This document shows positions 1 through 9,677 of a DNA stretch of 64,000 nt, in pieces. Made by a program: the position numbers and the translations under genes. The first letter of the stretch is position 1. Each line of letters starts with the position of its first letter. Below the pieces are notes generated by a model. The model was not told the DNA's origin and searched no databases. It saw only the letters and a list, made by a program, of their open reading frames with translations. The DNA is from HGM04593 sp045636125 (GTDB taxonomy: Bacteria > Bacteroidota > Bacteroidia > Bacteroidales > Bacteroidaceae): assembly GCA_045636125.1 (NCBI GenBank), contig JAZTWX010000017.1:62001-126000 (forward strand), given 5' to 3'.

Positions 1-2683
1 GCACATTCTTACCGACTACCTCAAGAACAAGGGTGTTACCGAGAGTGATATCTCGTTCCTGTTCAATAAGCAAGGCAAGACCTACAAGTTCGGTGAGGCT
101 TACATATATGACCGTAAAATCGTGGACAGCGACGTAGAACTTACCGAATTCTCTGATGATACACTCACAATCGTTTGTCAGAACGGTTACCTCTATCGCT
201 TGGACGACCTGCTCATTCCTCCCTCGAATATGGCCGAGGAGTTGCGCGCACTTGCAAAATACGACCCCGAATGGAATCCCAATCCCAAAACCCGTGTTTT
301 CAGCCGTCTCATCGACCGTTACTGCTTGCCGGTGTACGATGCGCAGTTGTCGAGAACCTACAACTCGGTAACAGGTAAGGAGGATAGTATCTTCTCGCTC
401 AAATACTACAACAAGAGCGGTGTTACCGGTATTGCCGCAGACAACGCTATCCTTGAGGCTAAAGACCGTCCTTCGGCAGACGACGTCCTTCTCTTCGACC
501 CGGGAGCAAACCAGCACAAATATGGTACTTTCGATGTGCAGAGCGATATGGCTGCATTGCTCGTCCCCAACGACAATGCAATGATGGAGTATTTCAAAGA
601 CGGTGAGGGTGCGCTTATCCTCGAGGAGTACGTGTACTCAAAGAACTCTGCTTTTGGCGAGCTCAATAGCGTAGATAAACTCCTTGAAGCTCTCGACTAT
701 GTACCCGACAACCTTGTTGCAAAGTTTGTGAACAACCTTATGCAGCAGTCGTTCGTGGGCTCTGTTCCCAGCAAGTTCGATATGATTACCAACGACGCCA
801 ACGATGCGATGGGAATTGTTGAGACGGACGTCGATGAGTGCGTGGTTGCAAACAACGGTGTTATATATATATTGAATAAGGTATTCGGTCCCACTGCTTA
901 TAGTGCAGTGTCGGCTCCCACCATCATCTTGCAGAATATGTTGGTTATGCGCCACGTTATTCAGCAGCTTGGTTATAACTCTTATCTCCTTGCAAAGGAT
1001 GCCGAGTATACACTCTTTACTCCCGATGATGAGTTCTTTGTGTATTACGACCCCGTGTCAAGATATTCAATGTCGGCGACCGGCGAAAAGCAGGCTACCG
1101 TGTACGAGCTTCATTACGATGCAAATCATCCCAAGAAGAAAGATAAACCCTATCTCTATGCAAAAACTTATAAGTACGATGTAGAGACATACGAGATAGA
1201 CCCCGCAACAGAGGATTATACCCCTGAAGCCGATGTTATCGATATGAGTGCCGGAAAGACTGATTTCGGCCAGAACTCAAGCGCAAAGAGCAAGTTCCCC
1301 TATTTCTTGTATAACCGTATGACCGACCTCCTCGATTATCTCATTGTAATCGACTCGGTTAGACCTTCGAAACAATACTACTTGTCAAAGGGTGGTGGTG
1401 CTGTACGTGTAAATGCCTACTCGAATATGATACAGGGTGGTGAACAAATTGAGCGCGGACGCAATATTGCAACTAAATTTAAGAGAAATCAGGAAAATGG
1501 TGTCGCTTACTGTACTGTTCCCGATGAGGGAGTGTTGCTCAGCGAAAAGAACCTCTATTCGGGTGTTCCCACACCTTCAACAAAATCGCTCAAAGAGCAG
1601 CTCGAGGCAAACAAGAGCTACTTCAATGAGTACTACAAGTTGCTTGCCGGCGACGGTGTTGAGGTGAAGAAGGTGCTCGAAACTCTATTCAAAGAGAATA
1701 CTGCCGGCGAGGCTAAATACTCTTCGTCCGACTCTGTTCAACTCTATTCTATATTCTACACCAACGAGGGTGATAACTCTGTAATGAACGGTGTACCTTT
1801 CTTGTTGCCCCACCATTACACCGTTTACCTGCCCTCTGATGCATCAATCAAGTCACTTGTAAACAATGGTCTGCCCACTTGGAGCAAAATCAACGCCGAG
1901 GCAGCAAAGAATCCCGAAAGAGCGCGTGCGCAGATGCGCTTGCTGAACAAGTTCATCCGTTACCACTTCCAGGATAACTCTTTGTTCGTAGATGGCGACC
2001 TTGAATTTACCGATGAGCAGGGCAACCCCCTCACATCACAGGAATTCTCGACACAGGCACTCGACGGAGGCGTATATCTGAAGGTAAATGTGACATCGGA
2101 TAACAACACAATTGCTGTTATCGACGAGGTTGGCAATACCTCGTACGTTCAGAACGAGGATGGGAATGAGAATAAGGCTTGGAACATTATGAGCCGCGAC
2201 TTTGAGTTCGATGTAGTAAAAGAGGGCGAAAAGTCGGTTCCCACAGCTATACGTACAAGCTCATTCGCCGTATCTCACTTAGTGGACAATGCTTTGTGCT
2301 TTAAGTCTCTCTATGGTTACGATGGCAAGGTGCAGAGATTTGCAACCGGCGGTGAGCCCATCGATACTCTTACAATTGCCGAGGGCGAGGGCTCTTACAA
2401 TGGTAAGTATCTGCTTGCAAAATCGGCCCAGCATTTTACATCGTCAATCACAGGTGTTGAGCGTGAATATGTGACTGCCGGTTATCTGGTAGCAACAACC
2501 GAGGCTTATGTAAAGGATGGTAACAACCTTATCCTTATTACAGCCGACGGCTTCCGTGTAGTAGAAGATGAAAATGGTAATCTCGATTTTGAACGCGATG
2601 ATGACGGTAGATTGATGCGTTACGACAACGCAGGAAAACCTACTTCGGTTGCTTTAGCGTCGGGAGCTTCTACCTCTAAATAA
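1..2683 (+). CDS. Fasciclin (FAS1)-domain surface protein, 5' truncated by window edge
   Basis: The reading frame is open from base 2, so the N terminus, probably with a lipoprotein signal, lies outside the window; an in-frame GTG at 122 is not a convincing start. About 893 residues are visible. Numbering from that GTG, FAS1-like hallmarks recur: LLVPNDNAMMEYF near 145, LFTPDDEFF near 300 and YTVYLPSDASI near 580. Each fits the family pattern of a beta strand running into a P-(T/S/N)-D-x-A motif. I count at least three diverged FAS1 units. FAS1 domains are adhesion and protein-interaction folds, not enzymes. SusC follows after 29 bases and SusD after that, so this is probably an accessory surface lipoprotein of the SusCD complex. 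The substrate cannot be told. The FAS1 assignment rests on motif reading and is good but not certain. Confidence 0.8.
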   Translation, partial: HILTDYLKNKGVTESDISFLFNKQGKTYKFGEAYIYDRKIVDSDVELTEFSDDTLTIVCQNGYLYRLDDLLIPPSNMAEELRALAKYDPEWNPNPKTRVFSRLIDRYCLPVYDAQLSRTYNSVTGKEDSIFSLKYYNKSGVTGIAADNAILEAKDRPSADDVLLFDPGANQHKYGTFDVQSDMAALLVPNDNAMMEYFKDGEGALILEEYVYSKNSAFGELNSVDKLLEALDYVPDNLVAKFVNNLMQQSFVGSVPSKFDMITNDANDAMGIVETDVDECVVANNGVIYILNKVFGPTAYSAVSAPTIILQNMLVMRHVIQQLGYNSYLLAKDAEYTLFTPDDEFFVYYDPVSRYSMSATGEKQATVYELHYDANHPKKKDKPYLYAKTYKYDVETYEIDPATEDYTPEADVIDMSAGKTDFGQNSSAKSKFPYFLYNRMTDLLDYLIVIDSVRPSKQYYLSKGGGAVRVNAYSNMIQGGEQIERGRNIATKFKRNQENGVAYCTVPDEGVLLSEKNLYSGVPTPSTKSLKEQLEANKSYFNEYYKLLAGDGVEVKKVLETLFKENTAGEAKYSSSDSVQLYSIFYTNEGDNSVMNGVPFLLPHHYTVYLPSDASIKSLVNNGLPTWSKINAEAAKNPERARAQMRLLNKFIRYHFQDNSLFVDGDLEFTDEQGNPLTSQEFSTQALDGGVYLKVNVTSDNNTIAVIDEVGNTSYVQNEDGNENKAWNIMSRDFEFDVVKEGEKSVPTAIRTSSFAVSHLVDNALCFKSLYGYDGKVQRFATGGEPIDTLTIAEGEGSYNGKYLLAKSAQHFTSSITGVEREYVTAGYLVATTEAYVKDGNNLILITADGFRVVEDENGNLDFERDDDGRLMRYDNAGKPTSVALASGASTSK

Positions 2684-2712
2684 TAATACTGGCGAAGAAT
2701 AAATAAACAGTT

Positions 2713-5700
2713 ATGAATAAGATAAAACATTTATTGTTGCTCGCGCTGTGCTGTATGCTCGGTGTATCGGCCTTTGCACAAAAGGGCGCGAGAATTTCCG
2801 GCTCCATTTACAGCGACGCTGAAGGCCCGCTGATTATGGTGAACATTACGGAACGTGATAAAAACAACCGTATTATCGAGGCTGCTGTAACCGACTTTGA
2901 GGGTAACTTCTCAATGGTGGTAAAAAACATCAGCAATGAGCTCGAAATCTCTTATGTAGGTTACAAGACTCAACGACTGCCCATTGGTTCGCGCACAGTA
3001 TTCGACATCAAGATGGTTGAAGACAAGGTGCTCGACGAGGTTATCATTGAGGCAAAAGAGGTTGTCCGTTCAGGTGGATTGGACATCCTCGAACGAGAGA
3101 TGACTCACGCTACCCAGAAGATTAGTATGGAGGAGATGGAGGGACTTTCGTTCGCATCGGTCGACGAGGCCTTGCAGGGACAGATTGCCGGTCTCGACGT
3201 CGTAATGGGCTCGGGTGACTTGGGTTCGGGTACACAGATGCGTCTGCGTGGTGTATCTATGCTCGAGGGTACCGACTCGCAGCTCCAGCCTCTGCTCGTT
3301 GTGGACGAGAACATCTTCGAGGTTGACGAGACAGCTATCGACCTTACCAACGCCAACGAGGAGAGTTTTGCCGAGTTGCTTATGATCAACACCGAGGATA
3401 TTGCCGAAATTGAGGTATTGAAAGATGCCGCATCGTGTGCCGTATGGGGTTCACGTGGTGCCAACGGTGTTATCAAAATCAAGACAAAACGTGGTAAGCG
3501 CGGTCCCACTCGTGTAAGCTTTACATACAAGTTCAAGGATAAATGGACTCCCAACGGTATCAACCTTTTGAATGGCGACCAGTACACTATGCTCATCAAG
3601 CAGTCGCTCTTCAACCAGAACCACAACCCCGCCGATGTGGAGATTCCCGAGCTTAACTACGACAAGAACCACCCCGAGTACGAGAACTTCAACAACAATA
3701 CCGATTGGGTTGACCTTGTATCGCAACACGGTTATCGTCACGAGTATACCCTTAACCTCAATGGTGGTGGTGAAAAGGCAACCTTCCGTGTATCGGGTTC
3801 TTACACAAAAGAGACCGGACAGATTATCGGCCAGGACTTGAGCACAATATCATCGCGTCTTGCCCTCGACTATTTCGTGTCTGAGCGTATCAAGGTTATT
3901 GCCGACTTCGCATTCTCTTACACAAAGCAGAAGAGAAACACTGACGGTCTCTTGGATATTGCCCAGAGAATTATGCCTAACATGGCCGTATACCGCCAGG
4001 ACGACTATGGAAACAATACATCGGAGTACTACAATATGCTCGAAACTGCTACCAACAAGCTGCGTAGCAATATGAGCTTGAAGAACCCCGTTGCCATTGG
4101 TAACATCGCCGAGTACGACACCGAGAACTACAGCATCAACCCCCAAATCACATTCGAGTATAACCTTTTGGGTCTCGAGGACCAGGAGTCGCAGTTGAAG
4201 TATCGCGGTATGGTTAACCTTAACGCCTCAACCTCTTCGGCTTCAATCTACAGCCCCTCGGAACTCACAAAAGAGGTGTGGTCGAGCGACTCAAAGAACC
4301 GTTCTGAGTCTACCGACAGTAAGGGTCTTGGCTTCTCAACCCGCCACAACCTTGTGTTCATTCCTTACCTCGGCAGCACCGACCACTATTTGACAATGAC
4401 CGGACAGTTTGAGTTGAGAACCAATTCAAGCAACTACCAGTCATCGGCTTCAACTGGTCTCCCCACAGGTAGCATCAGTAACTCAACCATCGGTTCAAAA
4501 CTATCTACCGCAAACTCCGGTAAGAGCGAGGGCCGTAACATTTCATTCGTGTACGATGCTCACTACTCATACAAGTCTAAGTATATGTTGCGTTTCTCAA
4601 TCCGCGGTGAGGGTCTTACCTCAATGGGTGACGACAGAAAGTGGGTTGCATTCCCTGCAATCTCGGGACGTTGGAACGTAAGTGACGAGCCCTGGATGCA
4701 GTGGGCAAAACCCGTTCTTTCAATGTTCTCTTTGCGTCCCGGTTTCGGTATGGACGGTCACGCTCCCGGTGAGAACCAGACATTCAACCGTTACAGCGCA
4801 TTCGGAAAGAGCTATCTTGGTGTCGGAGGTTACAATATGGAGAACATCCGTCTTACCGACCTTCGCACATCGGACAAACGCGAGTTCAACATCGGTTCTG
4901 ACTTCGGATTCTTCGACGGAAAGATTACCGGTTCGTTCAACTACTATAACGCTACAACATACGACCAGCTTGTGTCGAACTACAAGATTCCTTCGACAAC
5001 AGGTTTCAGTTCACTTGCATACAAGAACTCGGGTACAATGCGTAACTCGGGTTGGGAGTTGAACTTGAATACATCACAGTTCAATCTTCACGATAATTTC
5101 GGTGTAAGTATGTACTTCAACATCGGTAAGAACTACAACGAGATTATTGAAATGGAAGAGGCTTACCTCGACGAGAGAAACGAGTCTTACGACTCGCCCA
5201 GCAACGGTACATATCTTGGCCGTGTGCAGGTGGGTAACCCCTACGGTGCCATCTACGGCTTCCGTTACAAGGGTGTCTACCGTTACAGCTACAAGAACTG
5301 GGAGAAGGCTTTGGAGGAGAAAAAGGCCGGTCGTAACGGTACTTGTCCCATTGTATACGACAAAAACGGAAACGTAGTATACAATGCCGACGAAACTCCT
5401 AAAAAGATGACTCTCTTCTACGACAAAGAGACACAGTCAACACACAACAACCACGAATTCAAGGGTGGTGATGCCATCTACGAAGATATCAACCACGACG
5501 GTACAATCAACCAGCTCGATATTGTTTACCTCGGTAACTCTAACCCTAAAGCACAGGGTGGTTTCGGTTTCACTTTCCGTTTCTTCAAGAAGTGGACTTT
5601 GAAGACCAACTTCACATACCGCTATGGTGTAGATGTAGTGAACAAGTCGCGTATGGGTTACGAGAGTATGTCGTCGTTCGAGAACCAGAGCGTTGCAACC

Positions 5701-6042
5701 AACTGGCGCTGGCGCAAAGAGGGTGATATCACCGAAATCCCCCGCGCTGTGTTTGGTAGCTCAAACGCATACAACTATCTTGGTAGCGACCGCTATGTAG
5801 AGGATGCTTCTTACTTGCGTCTCTCTTACTTGCAGATTTCTTACCAGTTCGGCCAGGATTTTGTGAAGAAACTCGGTTTGAGAAACCTTTCGGTGTTCGC
5901 ATCGGCCGACAACCTTATCTTCTGGACAAAGTATACAGGTCTTGAGCCTGAGGTAAGTTCAGGTGGCGACGGTATTGCCTATGACAACACAAGAACTCCC
6001 CGTCCCCGTTCTTACACAATATCATTATCAATGGGATTCTAA
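2713..6042 (+). CDS. SusC/RagA-family TonB-linked outer-membrane transporter
   Basis: 1109 residues, the usual SusC size. A Sec signal peptide ends near residue 22 (VSAFAQ). A carboxypeptidase-regulatory-like beta domain (about 27-108) contains the typical VTDFEGNFSM strand and the YVGYKTQ turn. The plug domain (about 115-262) ends in the SusC hallmark GANGVIKIKTKRG, and the rest is the TonB-dependent beta barrel, closing with an aromatic C terminus (SLSMGF). The family forms a pedal-bin complex with a SusD lid and imports oligomers across the outer membrane using TonB energy. It sits between a FAS1 protein (29-base gap) and susD (23-base gap), so it is clearly co-transcribed. No glycoside hydrolase or sulfatase is nearby, so the substrate (glycan, peptide or other) is unknown. 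Confidence 0.95.
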   Translation: MNKIKHLLLLALCCMLGVSAFAQKGARISGSIYSDAEGPLIMVNITERDKNNRIIEAAVTDFEGNFSMVVKNISNELEISYVGYKTQRLPIGSRTVFDIKMVEDKVLDEVIIEAKEVVRSGGLDILEREMTHATQKISMEEMEGLSFASVDEALQGQIAGLDVVMGSGDLGSGTQMRLRGVSMLEGTDSQLQPLLVVDENIFEVDETAIDLTNANEESFAELLMINTEDIAEIEVLKDAASCAVWGSRGANGVIKIKTKRGKRGPTRVSFTYKFKDKWTPNGINLLNGDQYTMLIKQSLFNQNHNPADVEIPELNYDKNHPEYENFNNNTDWVDLVSQHGYRHEYTLNLNGGGEKATFRVSGSYTKETGQIIGQDLSTISSRLALDYFVSERIKVIADFAFSYTKQKRNTDGLLDIAQRIMPNMAVYRQDDYGNNTSEYYNMLETATNKLRSNMSLKNPVAIGNIAEYDTENYSINPQITFEYNLLGLEDQESQLKYRGMVNLNASTSSASIYSPSELTKEVWSSDSKNRSESTDSKGLGFSTRHNLVFIPYLGSTDHYLTMTGQFELRTNSSNYQSSASTGLPTGSISNSTIGSKLSTANSGKSEGRNISFVYDAHYSYKSKYMLRFSIRGEGLTSMGDDRKWVAFPAISGRWNVSDEPWMQWAKPVLSMFSLRPGFGMDGHAPGENQTFNRYSAFGKSYLGVGGYNMENIRLTDLRTSDKREFNIGSDFGFFDGKITGSFNYYNATTYDQLVSNYKIPSTTGFSSLAYKNSGTMRNSGWELNLNTSQFNLHDNFGVSMYFNIGKNYNEIIEMEEAYLDERNESYDSPSNGTYLGRVQVGNPYGAIYGFRYKGVYRYSYKNWEKALEEKKAGRNGTCPIVYDKNGNVVYNADETPKKMTLFYDKETQSTHNNHEFKGGDAIYEDINHDGTINQLDIVYLGNSNPKAQGGFGFTFRFFKKWTLKTNFTYRYGVDVVNKSRMGYESMSSFENQSVATNWRWRKEGDITEIPRAVFGSSNAYNYLGSDRYVEDASYLRLSYLQISYQFGQDFVKKLGLRNLSVFASADNLIFWTKYTGLEPEVSSGGDGIAYDNTRTPRPRSYTISLSMGF

Positions 6043-6065
6043 TAACGCAAAAGAAGAAGACGATT

Positions 6066-7826
6066 ATGAAAAAAATAATAAAATTGTATAACAAATTCGT
6101 GTTTGCGATTGTTCTGGCGTGTGGAATGCTCATATCTTCGTGTACCGATTTCTTGACAATCATTCCCCCCAGTGTTATTGTTCACGAGAATTTCTGGCAC
6201 ACAAAGGCCGAGGTAAACGGTATGGTTGCCACCGCTTATATGACAATGTTCAACACATCTGCAATGAAGAGCAGTATCATTTGGGGTGAGTCGCGTGCAG
6301 AAACTGTAACCCTCCGCACCAACCGCGAGGATACCAATATTGAGTATTTGATGGAAGGTCTGCTCTACGACGATAACTCTTATGCATCTTGGAGCACCTA
6401 CTACAATGTTATAAACTACTGTAACCTTGTGTTGGAGTATGGTCCCACAGTAATGGACCACGACCCCAACTTCTCCGAGGGTGATATGCAAGTAGTACGC
6501 GGCCAGATGCTTGCATTGCGTGCAATGGCCCATTTCTACCTTGTACGTGCTTTCTGCGATATTCCTATGTCTATGAAGGCTGTTATCAACGACGCTGAAA
6601 TTCCCGAATATCATCAGGTAGATCCTTTGACTGCCCTCAACACAATCTATGCCGACCTCGAAGAGGCCAGCCACCTTGTGTTGAAATCGGGCCTCCCCAG
6701 CTCAGAGAACTTGGGTAGAATTACAACAAATGCCGTGTATGCCCTTATGGCCGATGTCGATATGTGGCGTGCAGCTTTCGCTTCGTATTATTTGAGCGAG
6801 AACAGCGACTATGTCGATGCAAACGGCAACAAGATTGTTCCCACAACAACTCCCGACGAGTACTATGACAAGGCTATCGCTCACTGCCAGTACATTCTTG
6901 ACGAGATGCAGCGTGTGCAGGACGAGGATCCTATGAACATCAAGGAGAAGAAATATGCTTATGACCTCATTCAGAATACAGGCGAGACCGAGAGTAAGAA
7001 ATACGGTTTCAGTTCTGCATACGACGACATCTTCGGTCGTGAAGGTAATTCAAAAGAGTCTATCCTGGAGTTCCAGATAACAAAGAGCAACTATGCAAAG
7101 AACGAGCACGGTTTTGCAGCTTTGTATGGTACAGAGGGTAAGATCGACGGTGCAACCTTGGTTGTTGAAAAACATTTCCTCGATGATTATTTTGCCGAGG
7201 ACGACTTGCGTAAATATGCCTTCACAACAAAGAAGATTATCACCGACCCCAAAGATGCCGGAGACGACATTGCTGTAGTTAAGTACACTGCTCTCACCAC
7301 CTCAAACAAGGAGAATGGAGAGAGTGACCGTGCCTTCCGTGCCGGTGACGAGTTTGAGGCCAACTGGATAATCTACCGCAAGACCGACATTATGCTTATG
7401 CAGGCCGAGGCTATCCTCTCACGCACTGCTCCTACTGCCGACGAAATGCAGAAGGCCTTCAATATGACAAAGACCATCTACAATCGTTGGATGATGGATA
7501 CAACAGCTCTCAAACGCCCCTTGCAGCTCGATAGCAACGCCGAAAAAGCCGATTACTTGAAAATCGTACGCGAGGAGCGCGCCCGCGAGCTCTGCTTCGA
7601 GGCAAAGCGTTGGTACGACGTAGTGCGTATGGCTTTGCAGGGCGAGGCAACAGATTTCTCATACAAGAACAAGACAACAACAGAGCCCGAGGAGATGGAG
7701 CGTCGCTACAACCACATCAGCGCATACTTTATGCCCATTTCCAAGACCGAGATGCGATTCAACTCGAATTTGGTTCAAAACCGTTCTTGTAGGTCATCGG
7801 ATGATAGCGCAATCTCTAAAGATTAA
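6066..7826 (+). CDS. SusD/RagB-family substrate-binding lipoprotein
   Basis: 586 residues. The signal peptide ends in a lipobox with acceptor Cys26 (LISSC). The N-terminal SusD-like region (MVATAYMTMFN) and the helical repeat ALRAMAHFYLVRAFCDIP near 145-160 are typical. So is the C-terminal motif REERARELCFEAKRWYDVVRM near 505-525, which is strongly conserved in SusD/RagB proteins. It should form the lid of the SusC transporter encoded 23 bases upstream and contact the ligand at the cell surface. Length is normal for the family. An ATG follows the spacer directly; no Shine-Dalgarno sequence is seen, as is usual in Bacteroidota. Confidence 0.94.
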   Translation: MKKIIKLYNKFVFAIVLACGMLISSCTDFLTIIPPSVIVHENFWHTKAEVNGMVATAYMTMFNTSAMKSSIIWGESRAETVTLRTNREDTNIEYLMEGLLYDDNSYASWSTYYNVINYCNLVLEYGPTVMDHDPNFSEGDMQVVRGQMLALRAMAHFYLVRAFCDIPMSMKAVINDAEIPEYHQVDPLTALNTIYADLEEASHLVLKSGLPSSENLGRITTNAVYALMADVDMWRAAFASYYLSENSDYVDANGNKIVPTTTPDEYYDKAIAHCQYILDEMQRVQDEDPMNIKEKKYAYDLIQNTGETESKKYGFSSAYDDIFGREGNSKESILEFQITKSNYAKNEHGFAALYGTEGKIDGATLVVEKHFLDDYFAEDDLRKYAFTTKKIITDPKDAGDDIAVVKYTALTTSNKENGESDRAFRAGDEFEANWIIYRKTDIMLMQAEAILSRTAPTADEMQKAFNMTKTIYNRWMMDTTALKRPLQLDSNAEKADYLKIVREERARELCFEAKRWYDVVRMALQGEATDFSYKNKTTTEPEEMERRYNHISAYFMPISKTEMRFNSNLVQNRSCRSSDDSAISKD

Positions 7827-7893
7827 TTCAAAAAAGTTTATTTTGGAGAAAAGCTATATAACAGAAACCATAAGAAATTAAAGATACATTAAG

Positions 7894-9660
7894 ATGAAAA
7901 CAATGTTCAAATATAAATTTTTAACAGCGTCGGTGCTTGCAGTGGCACTGTTTATGTGCTACTCTTGCGAGGATACCGATTCCTATGCTCCCGCAAGCTC
8001 CGAGCCGACACTCGCACAACTGTTGAGACAAGATGCCGACCTTGAACAGTTTGTGGAGATTGTCGATTTGTGTGGTGAAGGCCGTCTCGACTCATTGTTC
8101 GCCGGCCGCGTACGCACCGTGTGGGCTCCTGTAGACGACTCATTCGATGCCGATGAATACAAGAGAAGAATTAACGAGGACAAGGACTGTGACAATGTAT
8201 TTAACGAGCTTGTAACATTCCACGTAGCCAACAACCTGCACGCTGCTGACGACGAGATTCCCGCAAAGAACAAGGTGGTGGTGCTCAACGGCAAGATTGT
8301 CTCTTTCTTTGGTAACCTCACTGACCGTTATACCTTTGACGGTAAGGAGATTCTGGAGAGCGTACGTGCAAAGAACGGTATTATCCACAAAATAGCGGCT
8401 TCGGGTACATACTACCACTCAATTTGGGAAACTTTGAAACGTATACCCGCCATTGAATCGTTCTGGAACTTCTGTAACCGTTACACAGTGCGTGAAATCG
8501 ACCACGCCGAGAGTATGAATACCGGTCAGTATTACTACAACCAGCAGATATTCTACAAGGATACAATCTACAAGACATCGTTCACAATGCTCAACAATGG
8601 CAAGCTCGGAAAGTTGAACAACGAGGACTCGTCGTTCGTCTTCTTCGCTCCCTCGTCGGTGGAGTGGGAGAGAATTGTGGAGGAGTCTAAAAGCTACTTC
8701 AAATACGACTACGCTTATCTGCGTCCCACAGCCGAGCAGAAAGAGGAGTTCGACTCAATTACCACTTTCCGTGGTGCCAACGAGTATCTGCGCTACCTCA
8801 CATTCAGTATGTCGCAGCAGCAGTTCGATGGGGCTCCCTCGTTCGACAACCTGCCCGACTCTCTCTTGCCTATGCGTCACGACAAGGAGGCCCGTGTTGC
8901 AACAGCCAAATACATAACAGGTCAGGAGCCCGTGTTGGCTTCTAATGGCCGTGTTTATGTACTCGATGCAATGCCTTATGGTCCCACAGACCTGTGGCAC
9001 GACACAATTGTGGTTGAGACCGAGAATTTTGCCAACATACGCGTGAAGCAAAAAGACGACAAGGGTAACTCAATCTACGACGTTGATGGTGAGCCCGTAT
9101 ACGTGCCGGTGGGTTGTTCAAAGAGCGAGCAGAACCCCGAAGTTTCAGGTAAACTCTCAGGTAACTCATATTTGAAATTTGCCCAGAACACCGCTTCGGC
9201 GGCTTCAATCCGTTTCTTCATCCGCAATGTGCTTTCGGCAAAGTATAAACTCGCTTTCATCCTTGTGCCCGAGCATTTCCGCACCGATGACTCTATTACA
9301 AGTATCAAGGGCAATGCAAAGAACAACTACCTCTACAAACTCGAGGTGAGCCACAAGGGACAGCCCCTCTATGCCGATGAAAAGAACGTAAACCTTGCCT
9401 ATAACCCCGCAGGCCTCGACACAATATTCGTGAAGGACAGCAAGGGTGACGAGGTTGTCTTCGACCTTGAGAGCTGCGAGGATTACAGTGGTGTTGTAAA
9501 CAAGAACATCGAGGACAAGGATTATACTTTCGAGGTTAATGTAAATGCAACATTCGAAACTGTACAGGGACTTAGAAAAACCTATTATATCCCCTTCTTT
9601 AATATCGATGCATTGCTGCTCATCCCCGTTGAGGACGATGATGAAACTGTAAGTCAATAA
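7894..9660 (+). CDS. Fasciclin (FAS1)-domain lipoprotein
   Basis: 588 residues with a lipoprotein signal (acceptor Cys25 in MCYSC). Two FAS1-like domains can be read. The first (about 35-170) has VWAPVDDSFDADEY and the closing strand KNGIIHKI. The second (about 180-365) has FVFFAPSSVEWERI and closes with ASNGRVYVLDAMPYG. Residues 366-588 look like a beta-rich C-terminal module with no family I recognise. The fold is a protein-interaction/adhesion module. It is shorter than the FAS1 protein that opens the window and lies between SusD-1 (67-base gap) and SusC-2 (17-base gap), so it is the first gene of the second FAS1-SusC-SusD triad. Its likely role is an extra surface subunit of the transporter; this is inference from position. 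Confidence 0.85.
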   Translation: MKTMFKYKFLTASVLAVALFMCYSCEDTDSYAPASSEPTLAQLLRQDADLEQFVEIVDLCGEGRLDSLFAGRVRTVWAPVDDSFDADEYKRRINEDKDCDNVFNELVTFHVANNLHAADDEIPAKNKVVVLNGKIVSFFGNLTDRYTFDGKEILESVRAKNGIIHKIAASGTYYHSIWETLKRIPAIESFWNFCNRYTVREIDHAESMNTGQYYYNQQIFYKDTIYKTSFTMLNNGKLGKLNNEDSSFVFFAPSSVEWERIVEESKSYFKYDYAYLRPTAEQKEEFDSITTFRGANEYLRYLTFSMSQQQFDGAPSFDNLPDSLLPMRHDKEARVATAKYITGQEPVLASNGRVYVLDAMPYGPTDLWHDTIVVETENFANIRVKQKDDKGNSIYDVDGEPVYVPVGCSKSEQNPEVSGKLSGNSYLKFAQNTASAASIRFFIRNVLSAKYKLAFILVPEHFRTDDSITSIKGNAKNNYLYKLEVSHKGQPLYADEKNVNLAYNPAGLDTIFVKDSKGDEVVFDLESCEDYSGVVNKNIEDKDYTFEVNVNATFETVQGLRKTYYIPFFNIDALLLIPVEDDDETVSQ

Positions 9661-9677
9661 CATCAATAGACTGTAAG